The notes beneath the pieces were generated by a model. The model was not told the DNA's origin, did not search any database, and saw nothing but the letters and a program-made list of their open reading frames with translations. From Penelope pileata (Eukaryota; Chordata; Aves; Galliformes; Cracidae), in assembly GCA_013396635.1 (NCBI GenBank), contig WBMW01005298.1, positions 271,719 to 335,718 on the forward strand: a stretch of 64,000 bases of DNA, read 5' to 3'. A program made the translations under genes and the position numbers. Positions 23,990 through 35,924 of this stretch are shown in pieces (within the stretch, counting starts at the first letter, position 1; each line of letters starts with the position of its first letter).

Positions 23990-26900
23990 GGGGCTTTCCA
24001 AAAAGCCCAGCTTGCAGAAAGGCTTCAGAGCTTGCTCTCTGAGACACTGAAGTCAAACAAGCTCAAGATTTACAGTCTGGGCAAATCCAGCTTCCTTATT
24101 TCATTTGTACAGTTGTTTTGCTGTCAGAAACATTCTGATGAAAAAGGATTAGTCAGCTGTAGTACTCGCTTGCAGTGAAACACAATGGCTTCACAAATCA
24201 CGCCTGGCTCCTAAAACAATTTTCAACATCATACAGCTACCAAGTGCAGAGCTACAAACTAATGTACAAAGTTCAGTACTAGCTAGCCATTAAATACATT
24301 TTTATAAGTTTGCATGTCAGTGTTTGCAAATATTTTAATGTTGTCTTTGGAACACTGTACTCCCCCAGCCATTAGCCCAATAAATGTCACAGGCCTAGCG
24401 CAAAACTAGAGCTAGCATAGACATAAACAAGCAGATGATAGTAAGAATGACATTGAAAGGAAATAGCTGCAGCAACATAGTTTGAAATAAAAACTAGTTT
24501 TAAGAGAAATAAAATGCATTCTAGAAGGAGAAGGATTTTTATATTTATAGTTGTTGTTCTTGGCAATGCTTTTTCAGAATGTGCTCTTATACCTTTCGGA
24601 AGATTCTCAAAGAATCTTCTCTAAACATGATATCAAAAGAATACAAAATGCAGAATTTCTCAGCTTAGATAACGATAAAATAAAAATAACAAAATGGGAA
24701 TTTGGATTACGTTTGTAGGTGAGTAAACTTCCTAGGAAGCTAATGCTGGCACGTTATTAATTCATAACGTTCTCTAACTGGATGACATCAGATTTAGAAT
24801 AAGCTTTCTTTGTCTTTTTTCTTTTTCTTTTTTCCCTCCCCAAAGAGATTTATTGCTTAATAAACTGTTTATTCTGTTTGCTTTCGGATCCTTGCTACTG
24901 AACATAACAGAACTTTGATGGTTTGCATGGTGGCAAATCTAACTGCTAAGCTGCAATGGAAGTTCTTCATGCTGCATAAGCTCTTCAGGCAACAATTCGT
25001 TGAAGTTAAATAGAAATCTAATGGGAATCTCAGTTATGTTACTGCTGTATTTGAAACAGAATTGGGACTCCGTAGATCCTTGCCACTGAATTTTTCATTT
25101 TTAATTCTGCTATTTGGAATATGCTACCTAGAAACTTTTAAAATTGAAGAAAACCATTAGAGCGCTGAAGACTACTGCAGTGCAACTAACAAATTTTCAA
25201 GATGGTGACAGTGTTTATTACTTGTACCATGGCACTGTCTACTGGTCCTGGCACAGCTTGGATATGCATTATGCAAAACCTTCTTCAAGGTCAAACTAAA
25301 AAAATCTGTTCTCTCAAAAATCTTACAGTTTTAAACACGGACAAAAATGGAAGAAAAGAAATATTTTCCCCATTCTACTTAAGGAAATCTGAGGCAAACA
25401 AATAAATATATCTAAAAACACTGGACAAGTAGTGATTTGTGAAATATTTATTTCATGTATTTAAGGTCAAACATAACGGGTAGTTGAAATTTAAACAGGG
25501 TAAAGGAAATGACTTTTTTCTAGTCTACACTATGTTGATTTCTTGTCCCAGCCTCCTCAACAGAGGGTTGCTGTCCCTTCAGATCTGGTGGCATGTCTTC
25601 TCATCGCTCCTGAAGTGGTTTCTGTCAAAACAACGTGACTTACCTTAAACATTTCTGTGCATGTTTGCAAAACATGTCCTTCTGAAAGAATAAATAGAGG
25701 AAGTAACTTTACGTGCTGTAAAGCAATCATAACCTCTACAGAGTGAGCTGATAAGCAGTTCTATGATGGCCGAGATCAGTACTTTCTTCACCTGAGATTC
25801 CTGCAGCCAAAGCTGTGTGTCTTGCCTGTGTCTGATGCTCATGAACGTGGGCTGCCCTCTGAAGCAGGCAGGACTAGAGGGGAGGATTCAGAAAAAGGGA
25901 AACTGGGTTGGTGTGCCCAGAGGCTGAGTATACAAGGTTGCTGAATAGACTTAAGGAGCATTAATATGGTGTCAAGCAAGCTAGTGAGAGAGAAAGAAAA
26001 TACTAAAGAAGACAATGACTGCAAAAGCACAGAGAAGAGTTTGAGAAGAGTAGTTAGCAACAAAACTTCTGCTGGAAGCTCTAGAGCCTCAGTGGAATAT
26101 GCATGAGCAGTAGATCTGATTTGAAATTCCTTCCCTCTCCTCAGACATAGAACTATTTGGATGGTTTTCCATTCAAGATGAATTTAAGCATTGCTCTGAA
26201 AGCCAAATTCTGTCTTCAAAGTGTAGATGTATCTGTATTTGGTTCCTCCAGGTCTAACTGTATTTGTCAATGACTTTAAAGTTTGCATCTCTTTTCTAGC
26301 TTACTGAGTCCAGCTTTGTATTCGACCTTCCACTTTCCTGCCTCTCTGTGTCACTGCTTCTCTCTTTAAAGACAAACACATCATGCCTTTGGTTTTCATC
26401 TAGTGAAATGTTCTTGACAAGATACATCCCATTCCTTTTCTCTGCTCCTTCCTTCCCTGTGAGCTTTCCCTCTGCTACTCTGTGTTTGTATCTTCAAGTG
26501 TCTCAACCTGCAGATCACCAGTTCTCCAAAGCTGGCTTCCGGAGTGATCCATTATCACAGCGTGGAAAATTCTGCTGAGGTATATGACACCCAGATACCA
26601 CCTCTGGAGTGTCTTGCCTTTCTGTTTTTTAAAATGTGGGGTGATGAGCCAAATTTTCATTGCAGGAGTGCTCTCAAGAGGAATGCTCCAAAACCAGAGA
26701 TACCTGCAGTCAGGAGTCATTTCTGTAAGGCTTCTCCACATCACAGTGTTCTCCGCCGGGTTTCTGGGCCAAATATTCATACTTAACTAGTCAGAAGAAA
26801 GAAAAATTAGTTTAGAATAATGCAAAGGAAGAAGTAAGGAAGAAAAATAACAAGTATAAACAGTTCTCCCATTACTCTTCCTCCCAAAACACATGCACAT

Positions 26901-29900
26901 GAAATGAGTAGCAAAGATACCCAGAGAGGAACCACAGAACCCTTCCACTTACAGCTCTTCTTGGGGAGAAAGAAGGAAACTCTTTGTCATCTCTATCTCC
27001 CAGGTCTTTAACATTCTTGTCCTGCCCGTACTTACAAATTTATCCATAGTCTAGAATATCTGATCCAGAATTCATACTCGGAGTGAATGATTCACCTGAA
27101 AACCTCTATTTAACATTTTTCAAAAACAAAACAATTCTTAAGACTTTAATTAAATAGAACTGAGAATAAATAAAAAAAAAAAGAAAAAGAAAAAAGGAAT
27201 CTCACTACCCTTGCATGAAACGTGGCAGCAGTTAGAATGTGTATCCTAGCGTTGCTTTATGTGGGCATTACTCAGTGTACACACAGAGCATCACTGTGAG
27301 GATATTAAACACAATCAAGGGGCCTCACAATATTTTATAGATACAAAATTAAATTTCAACAGAAAAGTAGTAATTAAGCTAGGATTTCAGATGAGCATTA
27401 TCTGTTTCAGCCATCTGATAATTACAAAAGTATTTAAGGAAATGAATATACTTTCAGCTTTAAAAAAAGCTCTGATACATTGGAAAATGCTGTGTTACTG
27501 TGTTTAGAATGGAAAAATCCCACTAATCGGGTTTCTGAAATCAAATGCAGGTGACACTCTTCTGAGACACTGAGGGATATGTTAAGGGTGCCTACTATGA
27601 GTGACTAATTTAATCATTAAAATTAGTTCTTCTCATGATCTGTATCAAGAGTTGGAACTCCTATGAATAACTGGGTTAGCAGTTGGACTGACTTTGGAAA
27701 GCAGGCTGCATATCTCGCCTGAAGCCTAGGCCCAGCTCATGGGCTGAGCACCACTTTCTAGCCAGACTGGCATCACAGAGCTCGTCCTCCCCAGTGTAAT
27801 TTTCCATACAGTCTGTTACTCAAATTTTATCTATTTACCAGAGTTCTAGGTCAAATCCAAGTGATTCTTTTCTTCCTTTTTCTTTTTCCTTGCTGAAATT
27901 AAAAACTAAAGCAGGCAAATAATAACTTCAGTTTAACCAAATTACTTGTCTTCCCCTCAGTGAAATGTTTAATTTTGTTTTAGATTTCCTTTGCTCACCT
28001 TCTTTTTATGACTCTGCCTGGGGAGATTTCAGACTTAATCAGAAGACTATTACCTTTGCAATACCTCAGGAGAAAGCATTTCACAAATTCATTTGTTTAG
28101 GTTTTCTTAGCCACATCCATTCATTAGTAGATTTGGCTGAACTTGGACTGCATTTGTCCAGATCCAATCTTAAGCACATAGTCTGCTCCAAGCTTTAGTG
28201 ACTCAAGTGTCAGGATTTCCAGTGGGAAAGTTGAGTGGCCATTGACACCTTTCATATCAAGAACCAAAGGCATATCAAATAAGAGGGGTTGTAGAGCTGG
28301 GCTGAAGCGGAACCCTCTCCTTGTAGAAGCTAGCTGATTTTGTAGACACATGTTTTCCAAGTCAGTGGTCCACACAGCCTTTTTCAATAGCAGACACATA
28401 GCTGCATCTACCTGTACCAGATGCCAGGTATGTACAGACACCATGGGACCTGCCATTCTTGGAAGACAGGTCATGCTGCTGATGCACAGTCCCATGCATG
28501 GTGCCCGAATGAGGCTACCCTTGTGAACTCCTGAGCAAGGTTGCTGGATCCTGGCCACCATTTAAAAAATACCACTCCTAGTGGTTCCCTTTCCAAAGGA
28601 CGTGTTATGTGCACAAATCTTCTCTGAACCAAGGGAATTGTCTGTCAGCTATTTGGCCTGTAGGTGCCAGACTGATATGGCCCCTGGGAAAGAGGAAGAG
28701 GGAGACTGCAGCTGAGCATCCCAAACCCATGTCAAGGTGACTGAGCAAAAGTATTGCATCTGATCACTGGGGGAAACCCTATGTGTGGTGTAACTGAGGA
28801 GAAAGGCTGATTCCACAAGAAAGGCTGAGGGCTAAGCCAGGGTCCAGGTTCTGTGTCTCTTTGCAGGTACATCCCCCCTTTCAGAGACCTCTGAGGCACC
28901 AATTGCAGCCTCTGTACTTGGGTTCTTTTCAATGTAATACGCAGACGCTACCATATTAAACTTCATAAGTCTCATATATTCTGGATATGGCACCAGCTTC
29001 AAAAGTTTCAATTTATTAATATCTCCAAGGCCTCCTAAAATCTTTAGGCATAAGTTATCCTCTTAGTGCTGTGAAGAATTATTAGTTTTGATGCCTACTA
29101 AACTGCAAGCTGTTTAATCCAAGACTTAAAGCAAAAGAATTTTTCCCTGAACCCCCCCTGAGCCTGTTTGCCTGTTTGTGAAGGTCAGGTTAAAAATACC
29201 CAGCCTTTTCAGGCAGGGTGTTCTCAGGGGAAAGCCTTTCACTCAGTATGCTTTCAGAGAAAAGTCCTTGCTTTTAACCCTTTTCTTTCCTGATGTGGTC
29301 CCTAGTCCCTCCAGTTTCTCTGTCCAGACATTCACATTTCCCTTAAGTACAATTGTGACTGGGATTTATTTTCCAGTTGCTGCCCCCTGACAGAACTCCG
29401 CTTCTTAGCAGAAGTTAACAGTCTGCCTAGGCAAATCTTATTCCATGTAGGACTAAAACCACTAATCCACTCAGCTGAGGAAAAGATAACAAGGAGGCCA
29501 GCTGCATGTGCACAGAGTCAGCAGAACAGTTGCATCCTTTGGCAAGGGCAGATAAATGCTTCGGGTGAGTACCACGGTCCACAGCCTCAAAGGTATATCA
29601 TCTCCAATTCTTGGGATTTAGGTGATACCTTACGGCCTCTGGACATTTCAGGAGGGCAGGTGACCACAACAGCAGTGCCATGCAAGAGCAAGCTTTCCCA
29701 GGTAACAGTATCAGAAAAGCCAGATTCAGATATGAATGTGGAAGAATGGGGAAAAAATCTCAAAGCAGTTGTTTAATTGGAAGGAGGCTAGGGAGGTACA
29801 GGCAGCCAAAAGGAGGTCCAAGAAGCAGCCAAGGAATGAGGAGATGTGCAAATCCCATGGCAGGGTGGATACTGTCTCTGGCTAGCAGGACAGGCAGACA

Positions 29901-29977
29901 GACAGATTGAGCTTCCCAATTCCTGCCCAGTTCAGGCCTGACGGCACGGGCAGCTACCTGCCATTTCATAGCACCTT
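23990..29977. other. AT-rich single-copy DNA, no gene seen
   Basis: Nearly 6 kb with no recognised exon or repeat apart from simple runs (a pyrimidine tract near 24810-24840 and an A-rich tract near 27170-27200) and a short hairpin at 24599-24619. The 145-codon minus-strand frame at 28124-28561 has no domain I recognise and is probably chance. A weak resemblance to an old amniote repeat is noted at 26199-26280. Confidence 0.5.
24599..24619. repeat. 9-bp perfect hairpin
   Basis: GAAGATTCT, loop CAA, then AGAATCTTC. Short inverted repeats of this size are expected by chance in AT-rich DNA; listed because arms and loop are perfect. Confidence 0.8.
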
Positions 29978-30500
29978 TGTCTTAGTTTCTAACAGAAGTT
30001 ACTTCTCTCACAGTGTCTGGTATGAAGCTGTGTTTTGTTCCCAGAAGAGAAACAACTGATAACACCTGGCAGTGTTGAACACAGCCAAGGACACATTTTG
30101 TTCCTCAGTGAAGCAGTTAGAAGGCATAAGGAGCTGTGAATTGGGAGGGGACAGGACCAGGGCAGCTAACCCAAACTGACCAAAGAGCTATTCCATACCA
30201 CATCACATCATGTGATTTTTACGGAAGAGAAATCGTTCTCTTGCTCGGAGGGAGGGGCTGCTGGCCGGTTGGGTATCGGTTGTTGGTCCCTTGCTTTGGG
30301 TATTATTTCTTGTTTCTTATATATATATATGTACTGGTATTTCTTTTATTCTCTCTGCTGTCTTAGTAAATAGCTTTTATCTCAACCCACGAGTTCTACC
30401 GTATTTATTCCTTAATTCTCTCCCCCATCCCACTTGGGAGGGGGGAGGGTGAGCGAACAACTGTGGGGGACTTAGCTGTCTGCTAGGTCAAACCAGGACA
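29978..30500 (+). mobile_element. solo LTR of an avian endogenous retrovirus
   Basis: The element starts TG (29978) and ends CA (30500) and is flanked by a perfect 5-bp duplication, ACCTT (29973-29977 and 30501-30505). Internally it shows blocks I associate with an avian LTR family: a GGTATGAAGCTGTGTTTTG-like start region, a CAGTGTTGAACACAG-like stretch, CCAAACTGACCAAAGAGC followed by TATTCCATACC, a TTTTATCTCAACCCACGAG block, and a CCCATCCC...GGGGAGGG segment near the end. A 5-bp duplication is typical of ERVL-type and many gammaretrovirus-like integrations. No internal gag, pol or env lies on either side, so it is a recombined solo LTR. Orientation is inferred from the order of these blocks; no AATAAA remains. 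It has been a promoter-bearing unit in the past, but a TATA box cannot be pointed to with confidence. Confidence 0.85.
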
Positions 30501-30505
30501 ACCTT

Positions 30506-31369
30506 CCTTTCACAGTTTTTCCTAAAAGTGGTGAAACTGGCTCTTTCTTCATGACTGAAGTTATCTCACTTAAAATTCCTGGATGCTTTTTTATCTTTAT
30601 CAAAAGGTTGAAAATTTCTTCTCCCTTTTCTTTCTCCCGTTTGCCTGGTAGCAAATGTTTTCTGATGTGTAAGAAGCTACCTGCAGTGATCAGGTCAGCT
30701 TAGTATTTATTAGAATAGAGGCAGAGGTTTAAATACAGCCCTGTCATTATACTGCATTAAACAGTGAGAAAAAGCTTGAGGTTTGAGTACACGAAGCTCA
30801 GTCCTCTATCACCACCAAAGTACTATAAATCTTTCATTACAGATACAGAAAAGAAGAAAAAGATACTAATTCCATCTATGCTTTATGTAGCTCTCTTATT
30901 CAAACAGTATTCCCTTTTTACTTTCAGCTCATGGAAGTTTTCATAAGAAAAATATCCTTTTTCAACAGTCTTTTTGACAGCATTGTGGCCTTTTTGGAGA
31001 AAAGTCCAAAGGCTAGCAGAAATGGGCTGATTTTGCCATAATACCCTGCTTCCTTAAAGACAAAAGGAGGCAAACAGACACAAAAAGGCAGAGAAGAATA
31101 TAGTCATGACATAAGGCAGCTTTCTTCTTTCATGGTATTTCTCTACAATTTTACTATTGGAGACATGAGAGAAATTATGAACTTCAGTAGAAGATATGCA
31201 AAGTTCTATAGGTGGACAAAATAATCCCATGCTTGAGAACTGGCTGAGCACTGATTGAGTATCTTGCTAAGATAGGGATCATGGTGGGGGCCAAATTAGT
31301 ATGAGCCAACAGTATTAATAAAGCAAACTGAACTACATTAAGAGGAGAGCAGTTAGTAGATTGTCACAG
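30506..31369. other. single-copy DNA, no gene seen
   Basis: Sequence between the solo LTR and the next CR1 fragment. Nothing recognised beyond A-rich stretches. Confidence 0.55.
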
Positions 31370-31578
31370 TTTATTATTCCTCTGTGTTTAGCACTGGTGA
31401 AGTTACATCTGAAATTCTGTGGCCAGTTCTGGGCTCCTACTTCAAGAAGGATGGAAGAAAGAGGATACGGTCCAGAAAGGTGCTACCAAGATTGTGAAGG
31501 GACCAAAAGTATATGAACTAAAGTGTATGAGTTATGGCAGATGGCCTTATTTAATCCAGGAAATATATTAAGGGGGGA
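31370..31578 (+). mobile_element. old CR1 LINE fragment (3' part of ORF2)
   Basis: The plus strand carries the CR1 ORF2 region just after the reverse transcriptase: a block like CTGGTGAAG, then CAGTTCTGGGCTCCT, an AAGAAGGATGG block, a GTCCAGA block and GGACCAAAAG. Many substitutions and small indels break the frame. The 3' end is missing. Confidence 0.65.
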
Positions 31579-31871
31579 TACAAGGGCAGTCCACAGTTAC
31601 TCAAAGCATTGTTATAAAACTTGGACAAGCCTTTTCCTCTTTCAGATGCAATCCCAATAGCCTCAATTGCCAAAATCACTGGATGCTATTCTACTGAACA
31701 TTCTGCACTACAGTTAGACACCCAGGTAGATGCTCAGTCTATGCACCTCCTGTTTCAATTTATACCCAACGTCTTGTCATATTCCTGTATCCTTGTCATA
31801 CTCACATACCTTGTCATACTCCACCATAAAGAGCCTGGATCTGTCTCCTCAAAGTCATCTGAATAGGTACT

Positions 31872-32241
31872 GTAGCTTCTGTCAGGCTCACCTGAATCCA
31901 TCTCTGCTCCAGGTTGAACAAGCTCAGCTCCACCAGTCTCTCTTCAGAGGGCAAGTCCTCCAGCCACCACCATCTTGGTGGCCTCTCCTGAATTTTCTTC
32001 AGCTGGTCTATGTCTTTTGTGGACTATGGGTCCAAAAGTGGATATAACATGTTGATGTGGTCATATGAGTGCAGAATAAAGAGGGATAATCCTATAAGGA
32101 GCCTTGCCTGTGCCCCATTACGAATAGGAATTTCTTCCATATATACATGCAAACCAATGCCTAGATCACCACTGCAGATTTTTCAGGGTTCCTGGAGTCT
32201 TGCAAAGTTAGACTGGAGGAGATCCAGATCCTTAATGCAGT
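31872..32241 (-). mobile_element. CR1 LINE fragment (ORF2, RT C-terminal region)
   Basis: Read on the minus strand, it matches CR1 ORF2 downstream of the RT core: the region of DNA equivalent to GACCTGGGAGT...CACTCATATGACCACATC, a CACTTTTGGACCC block and the CACCAAGATGGTGG block. It lies about 300 bp from the plus-strand CR1 piece at 31370-31578 and is a separate insertion in opposite orientation. Heavily diverged, no open frame. Confidence 0.65.
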
Positions 32242-33237
32242 GTTATAAATGATATGAAATCTACATATCCTCACCTTGAGAATCATTGCCATAGCTAAAT
32301 ACAAATTCTGTGTGCTTATTATCATGTGTTTCAGAGACTGCAGGGAACTTTTTTTATTTTATTCTCTTGCATTCTGTAAGTAGAGCACACAGTCATGATT
32401 GGTATCTTCTTGAAACAAAAATTACTTAAAGGAATGTACATCAACTCTAATAACAGTGATTCAAACCTTCACTTTTTATATACTTCAGTAACAAATTGTA
32501 TTTACTTGTTTTGATAATATTCTATGGCACACAAATACCAATATTTTTGTGTTTGTAGACACATTTTTCCTTCCTGTACCACTGTCAGTTTTCTCTGTGC
32601 TCTGTAACGGCATTCCTTTCAAACCCAGTTGTTACCAGCATGACCTGCTTCCACTTGGAGAAAACAGAAACTGTCAGAGCATTTCCTACTGACATAATGT
32701 ATCAAGTGAGATGGAAATGTAGGTGGGAAAAGGAGAGGAAGGAATCCCTCACTGCTTCCATTTGAAACACAGTCCTGTCACAAGTCCCCAGAGAGGAGGA
32801 CCCATTACCACCAGTGATAATTCAAGTAAAGAGTGATAGGATGGACGCAGAAAGCACACATTTCATGACCACCTGAGTTATTTTCACATTTTTAAATCAT
32901 AGTGTTTTAGACATCTCATATCTATCCCTAAAATGTTGACTGACATCAAGAACAGTTTTGGCTTTTGTAATATTTCAAGACAGGCAATAGCTTGGTAATG
33001 TACCTTTTTATGCTGCATTCCCTGAAGCTACATGAGAGTACTAGTTCTTTTTTTCCAGATTTTTGCCTTTAAAAAAGCTTTCAAAGGGTGCAGGCAATTC
33101 AATTATTACTGCCAAAACTTCACCATGTGAAGTTTTTGTCCTTTTGGGTCTTACTGACCTGTTTGGCTTCCCTGGTGCCTCTCGAGTGCTGTCCATGGCC
33201 CAAGATTCCAGCCTGGGGCCATCAGTCCCTGCCCCAG
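32242..33237. other. single-copy DNA, GC-richer at its right end
   Basis: Mostly AT-rich and featureless to about 33.1 kb. From about 33120 it becomes GC-rich and resembles the segment at 34535-34740 beyond the neighbouring CR1 (see findings). Confidence 0.5.
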
Positions 33238-33301
33238 TGATGCTGTAGGATGGTGATGCTGTAGGATGGTGGTGCTGTAGGATGGTGGTGCTGTAGGATG
33301 G
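33238..33301. repeat. 16-bp minisatellite, four copies
   Basis: Four adjacent units of TGATGCTGTAGGATGG or its TGGTGCTGTAGGATGG variant (two of each, in that order), then a partial fifth. The A/G variant split suggests stepwise duplication in pairs. Confidence 0.95.
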
Positions 33302-33404
33302 TGATTTGCAGCCTCACCACAGCCCTACCCAGCACCAGGGCCCCAGGAACTGCCAACCCATGTGGTTCCTTCACATAGCTTTAACTCAGAGCAAAAACTA
33401 AGCA

Positions 33405-34005
33405 AATCATAGAATGGCTTAGGTTGAAAGGGACCTCAAAGATCACCCAGCCCCAACCCCTTCCATGGGCAGGGCTGCCCCCCACCAGCTCAGGCTGCCC
33501 AGGGCCCATCCAGCCTGACCTTGAGCACCTCCAGGGATGGGGCACCCACAGCTCTCTGGGCAGCTGTGCCAGTGCCTCACCACCCTCTGAGTAAAAAAAA
33601 TTCTTCCCAGCATCTAACCTAAATCTCTCCTATTTTAGTTTAAAATCACTCCCCCTTGTTCCATCACTATCTATCCATGTAAGAAGTCGGTCTCCCTCCT
33701 GATTATAAGCTCACTTCAAGTACTGGAAGGCTGCAATGAGATCTCCCAGGAACCATCTCTTTTCCAAGCTAAACTAGCCCAGCTCCCTCAGCCTTTCCTC
33801 ACAGGAGAGCTGCTCCAGCCCTCTGGTCATCTTCATGGCTTCCTCTGGCCCCACTCCAACAGCCCCACATCCTTCTTGTGCTGGGGGCCCCAGGCCTGGA
33901 CGCAGTGCTCCAGATGAGGTGCTCCAGAGGCCTCACGAGGGCAGGGGGACAATCCCCTCCCTCTCCCTGCTGCCCCCCGCCCTCCTTCTGATGCAGCCCA
34001 AATCA
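33405..34005 (-). mobile_element. CR1 LINE, ~600-bp 3' part
   Basis: The left edge is the reverse complement of a CR1 terminus (AATCATAGAATGGCTTAGGTT, reading into GGGACCTCAAAGATC). It continues through the usual 3'-UTR/ORF2 tail to a block equivalent to GGGCTGCATCAGAAGG near 34000. It is the most complete minus-strand copy here, 5'-truncated, with an expanded A run near 33595 and several frame breaks. Being GC-rich it yields chance frames on the plus strand. Confidence 0.9.
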
Positions 34006-35924
34006 ACCAGGCAAACCATCTTGATGCAGAGGCTATCTTGTTAGTGCTTTTTTACCAGATGCAAACAGAATGCCATTACTGAACAGAGCTCTGCTCCACA
34101 ACTACAAATTCTGAGGAAAATTGCTTGGCTCATAAAAGGTTGCACATTTCTCTTTTGGTCTTTGATGAGGATAAGGTCTAAGTCTGTAAAATAATGATAG
34201 TTCACTCACAGAGTTCCCTTCCCTTGAAATGATTGAATTAAAATAAAATGATTAAGATACACATTTATGCACTCATCAGTATTCTTCTGTCTTTACTTGT
34301 TGCAAACACTTGTCAGCTGCATTTAAACATATTTACTTTCTTGTGCATTTAGGAGTCCTCAGGCAGTAGAATAAGGTAAATAATTTTCTCCTGCCATTTA
34401 ATGTACTTGTCTAATTTTGCCTAATTGACTTAATTAGAATTCTTACCATAAAATGATTATCACAGTGTTTTGGAAGGCAAAAACAGAGCAGGCTTGCCTA
34501 CTGAAGTGAATGTCAGGGCTCTAAGTGCACAATTAGGTCTCAGTGGCCCTGATTCTCACCTGTGGGCCTTCCTCCATGCTGCCCATGGCCCAGAGCCTCA
34601 TGTCAGTCCCCTGGGACTGTCAGTCCCTGCTCCGGCAGTGCCACATCAGGGCTGGTCTCCAGCTCCCCACAGCCCTGCCTCATCCTGTCCCCATCTCCAT
34701 GGAGTTGTCTGGCAATCCCTGGACCTGACAGGGACCTGCAGACTGACTTCCTGGCTTGATCTTGGAACTGTCTAATTGCCATGAACTGGTAACCTGATTT
34801 GGAGCAGTTTTTTGGGATTCAGTTCAGACTGAAATACTGAACTGGACTCTCCTGGATTGCAGTGCTCGTACTGATACTGATAATGACAAATGACAGATTT
34901 AAAACTTTTGAGCCTATGTGCACCTGTGTGGCCTTTAAAGAAAGGCATGACTAAAATGGGTGACATTTTACACGCAGTTTGGAAATGAGGAAAGAGTGGA
35001 TTTCCAGCAAGAGAAGCAGGATGGTTACCGGAGTAGCAGATGTGCAGCTGAGCAGAATGATCAGCTCTGGTCATTTCAGAGAGCATCTGGAGATTGATGA
35101 CAAGATAAAATCCTACCCATGACTCAGAACTCCATTTCAGCCAAGGGCCACCAGTCCCTGACCACTAAACACTAACCCTGACCCTGTGAAATATAAAGAC
35201 TGAAGGAACCTTTCAAGCGTCTGGGTAATTGGAATAATAAGAGACACCGTATAATCTGGTTGAACTTCAGGATATTAAAATCTGGATGTATTTTGTGCTT
35301 GCAAAATGGTTTATATTTTCTAAGAGATGTGCAAATATTCAAAGAGATGTGCTTTTCTACCAGAGAAATGGCAGGCTGGTATCACCTGGTGGTACCACAT
35401 ACAGAATTCATTGTCTTGAAATCAATGCTAGTACACTCCAGGAAAAGAGCAATAACGTTGCCAATACCACAGCAGCTCAAACTAGAAGCCTGTTTGATCT
35501 AAGGTGCTGCTTGTGCAAAGCTGTTGTCAGTCATGTCAAAATAAAACCTGTCCTGGAGAGTTAGCATCTCCTATGCCCGGACCCTTGACTGGCACTAAAT
35601 CTTTGAGTCCAGCCCATGGTTCACATGGAGTGTCTCTCTCCTTTAGATGGGACTGCTCGAATGCACTATTTGCGATGCTGGCATACTTTATATTCACATA
35701 GTGATGTATCCTTGAGTAATTGGCTTGCCCAAAACTTCTCTGAATGTTAACAACTTGTTGCCTTTTTATTTTTTTGACTGAGATTTTAGGCTAAGCAAAT
35801 TTTACTAAAAATTTGTCTGCAATGTTGCCTAAGGCCTAGACACTTATGGATTATTTGGGTCTTGTATACATGTGGAATAATTTGAATTGTTGTATTTTAT
35901 ATGTATATATATAAAGAACAAGAT
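34006..35924. other. unrecognised DNA, GC-rich segment at 34.5-34.75 kb
   Basis: AT-rich except for 34535-34740, which is GC-rich and shares ordered blocks with 33150-33350. No exon is supported; three overlapping plus-strand frames at 34470-34775 come from composition. Confidence 0.5.

Noticed and set aside
28124..28561. 145-codon minus-strand frame
   Set aside because: No recognisable motif and no support from neighbouring exons.
35150..35200. CTAACCCTGACCCTG, resembling telomeric repeat
   Set aside because: Only one true telomere-like hexamer; not a tandem array.
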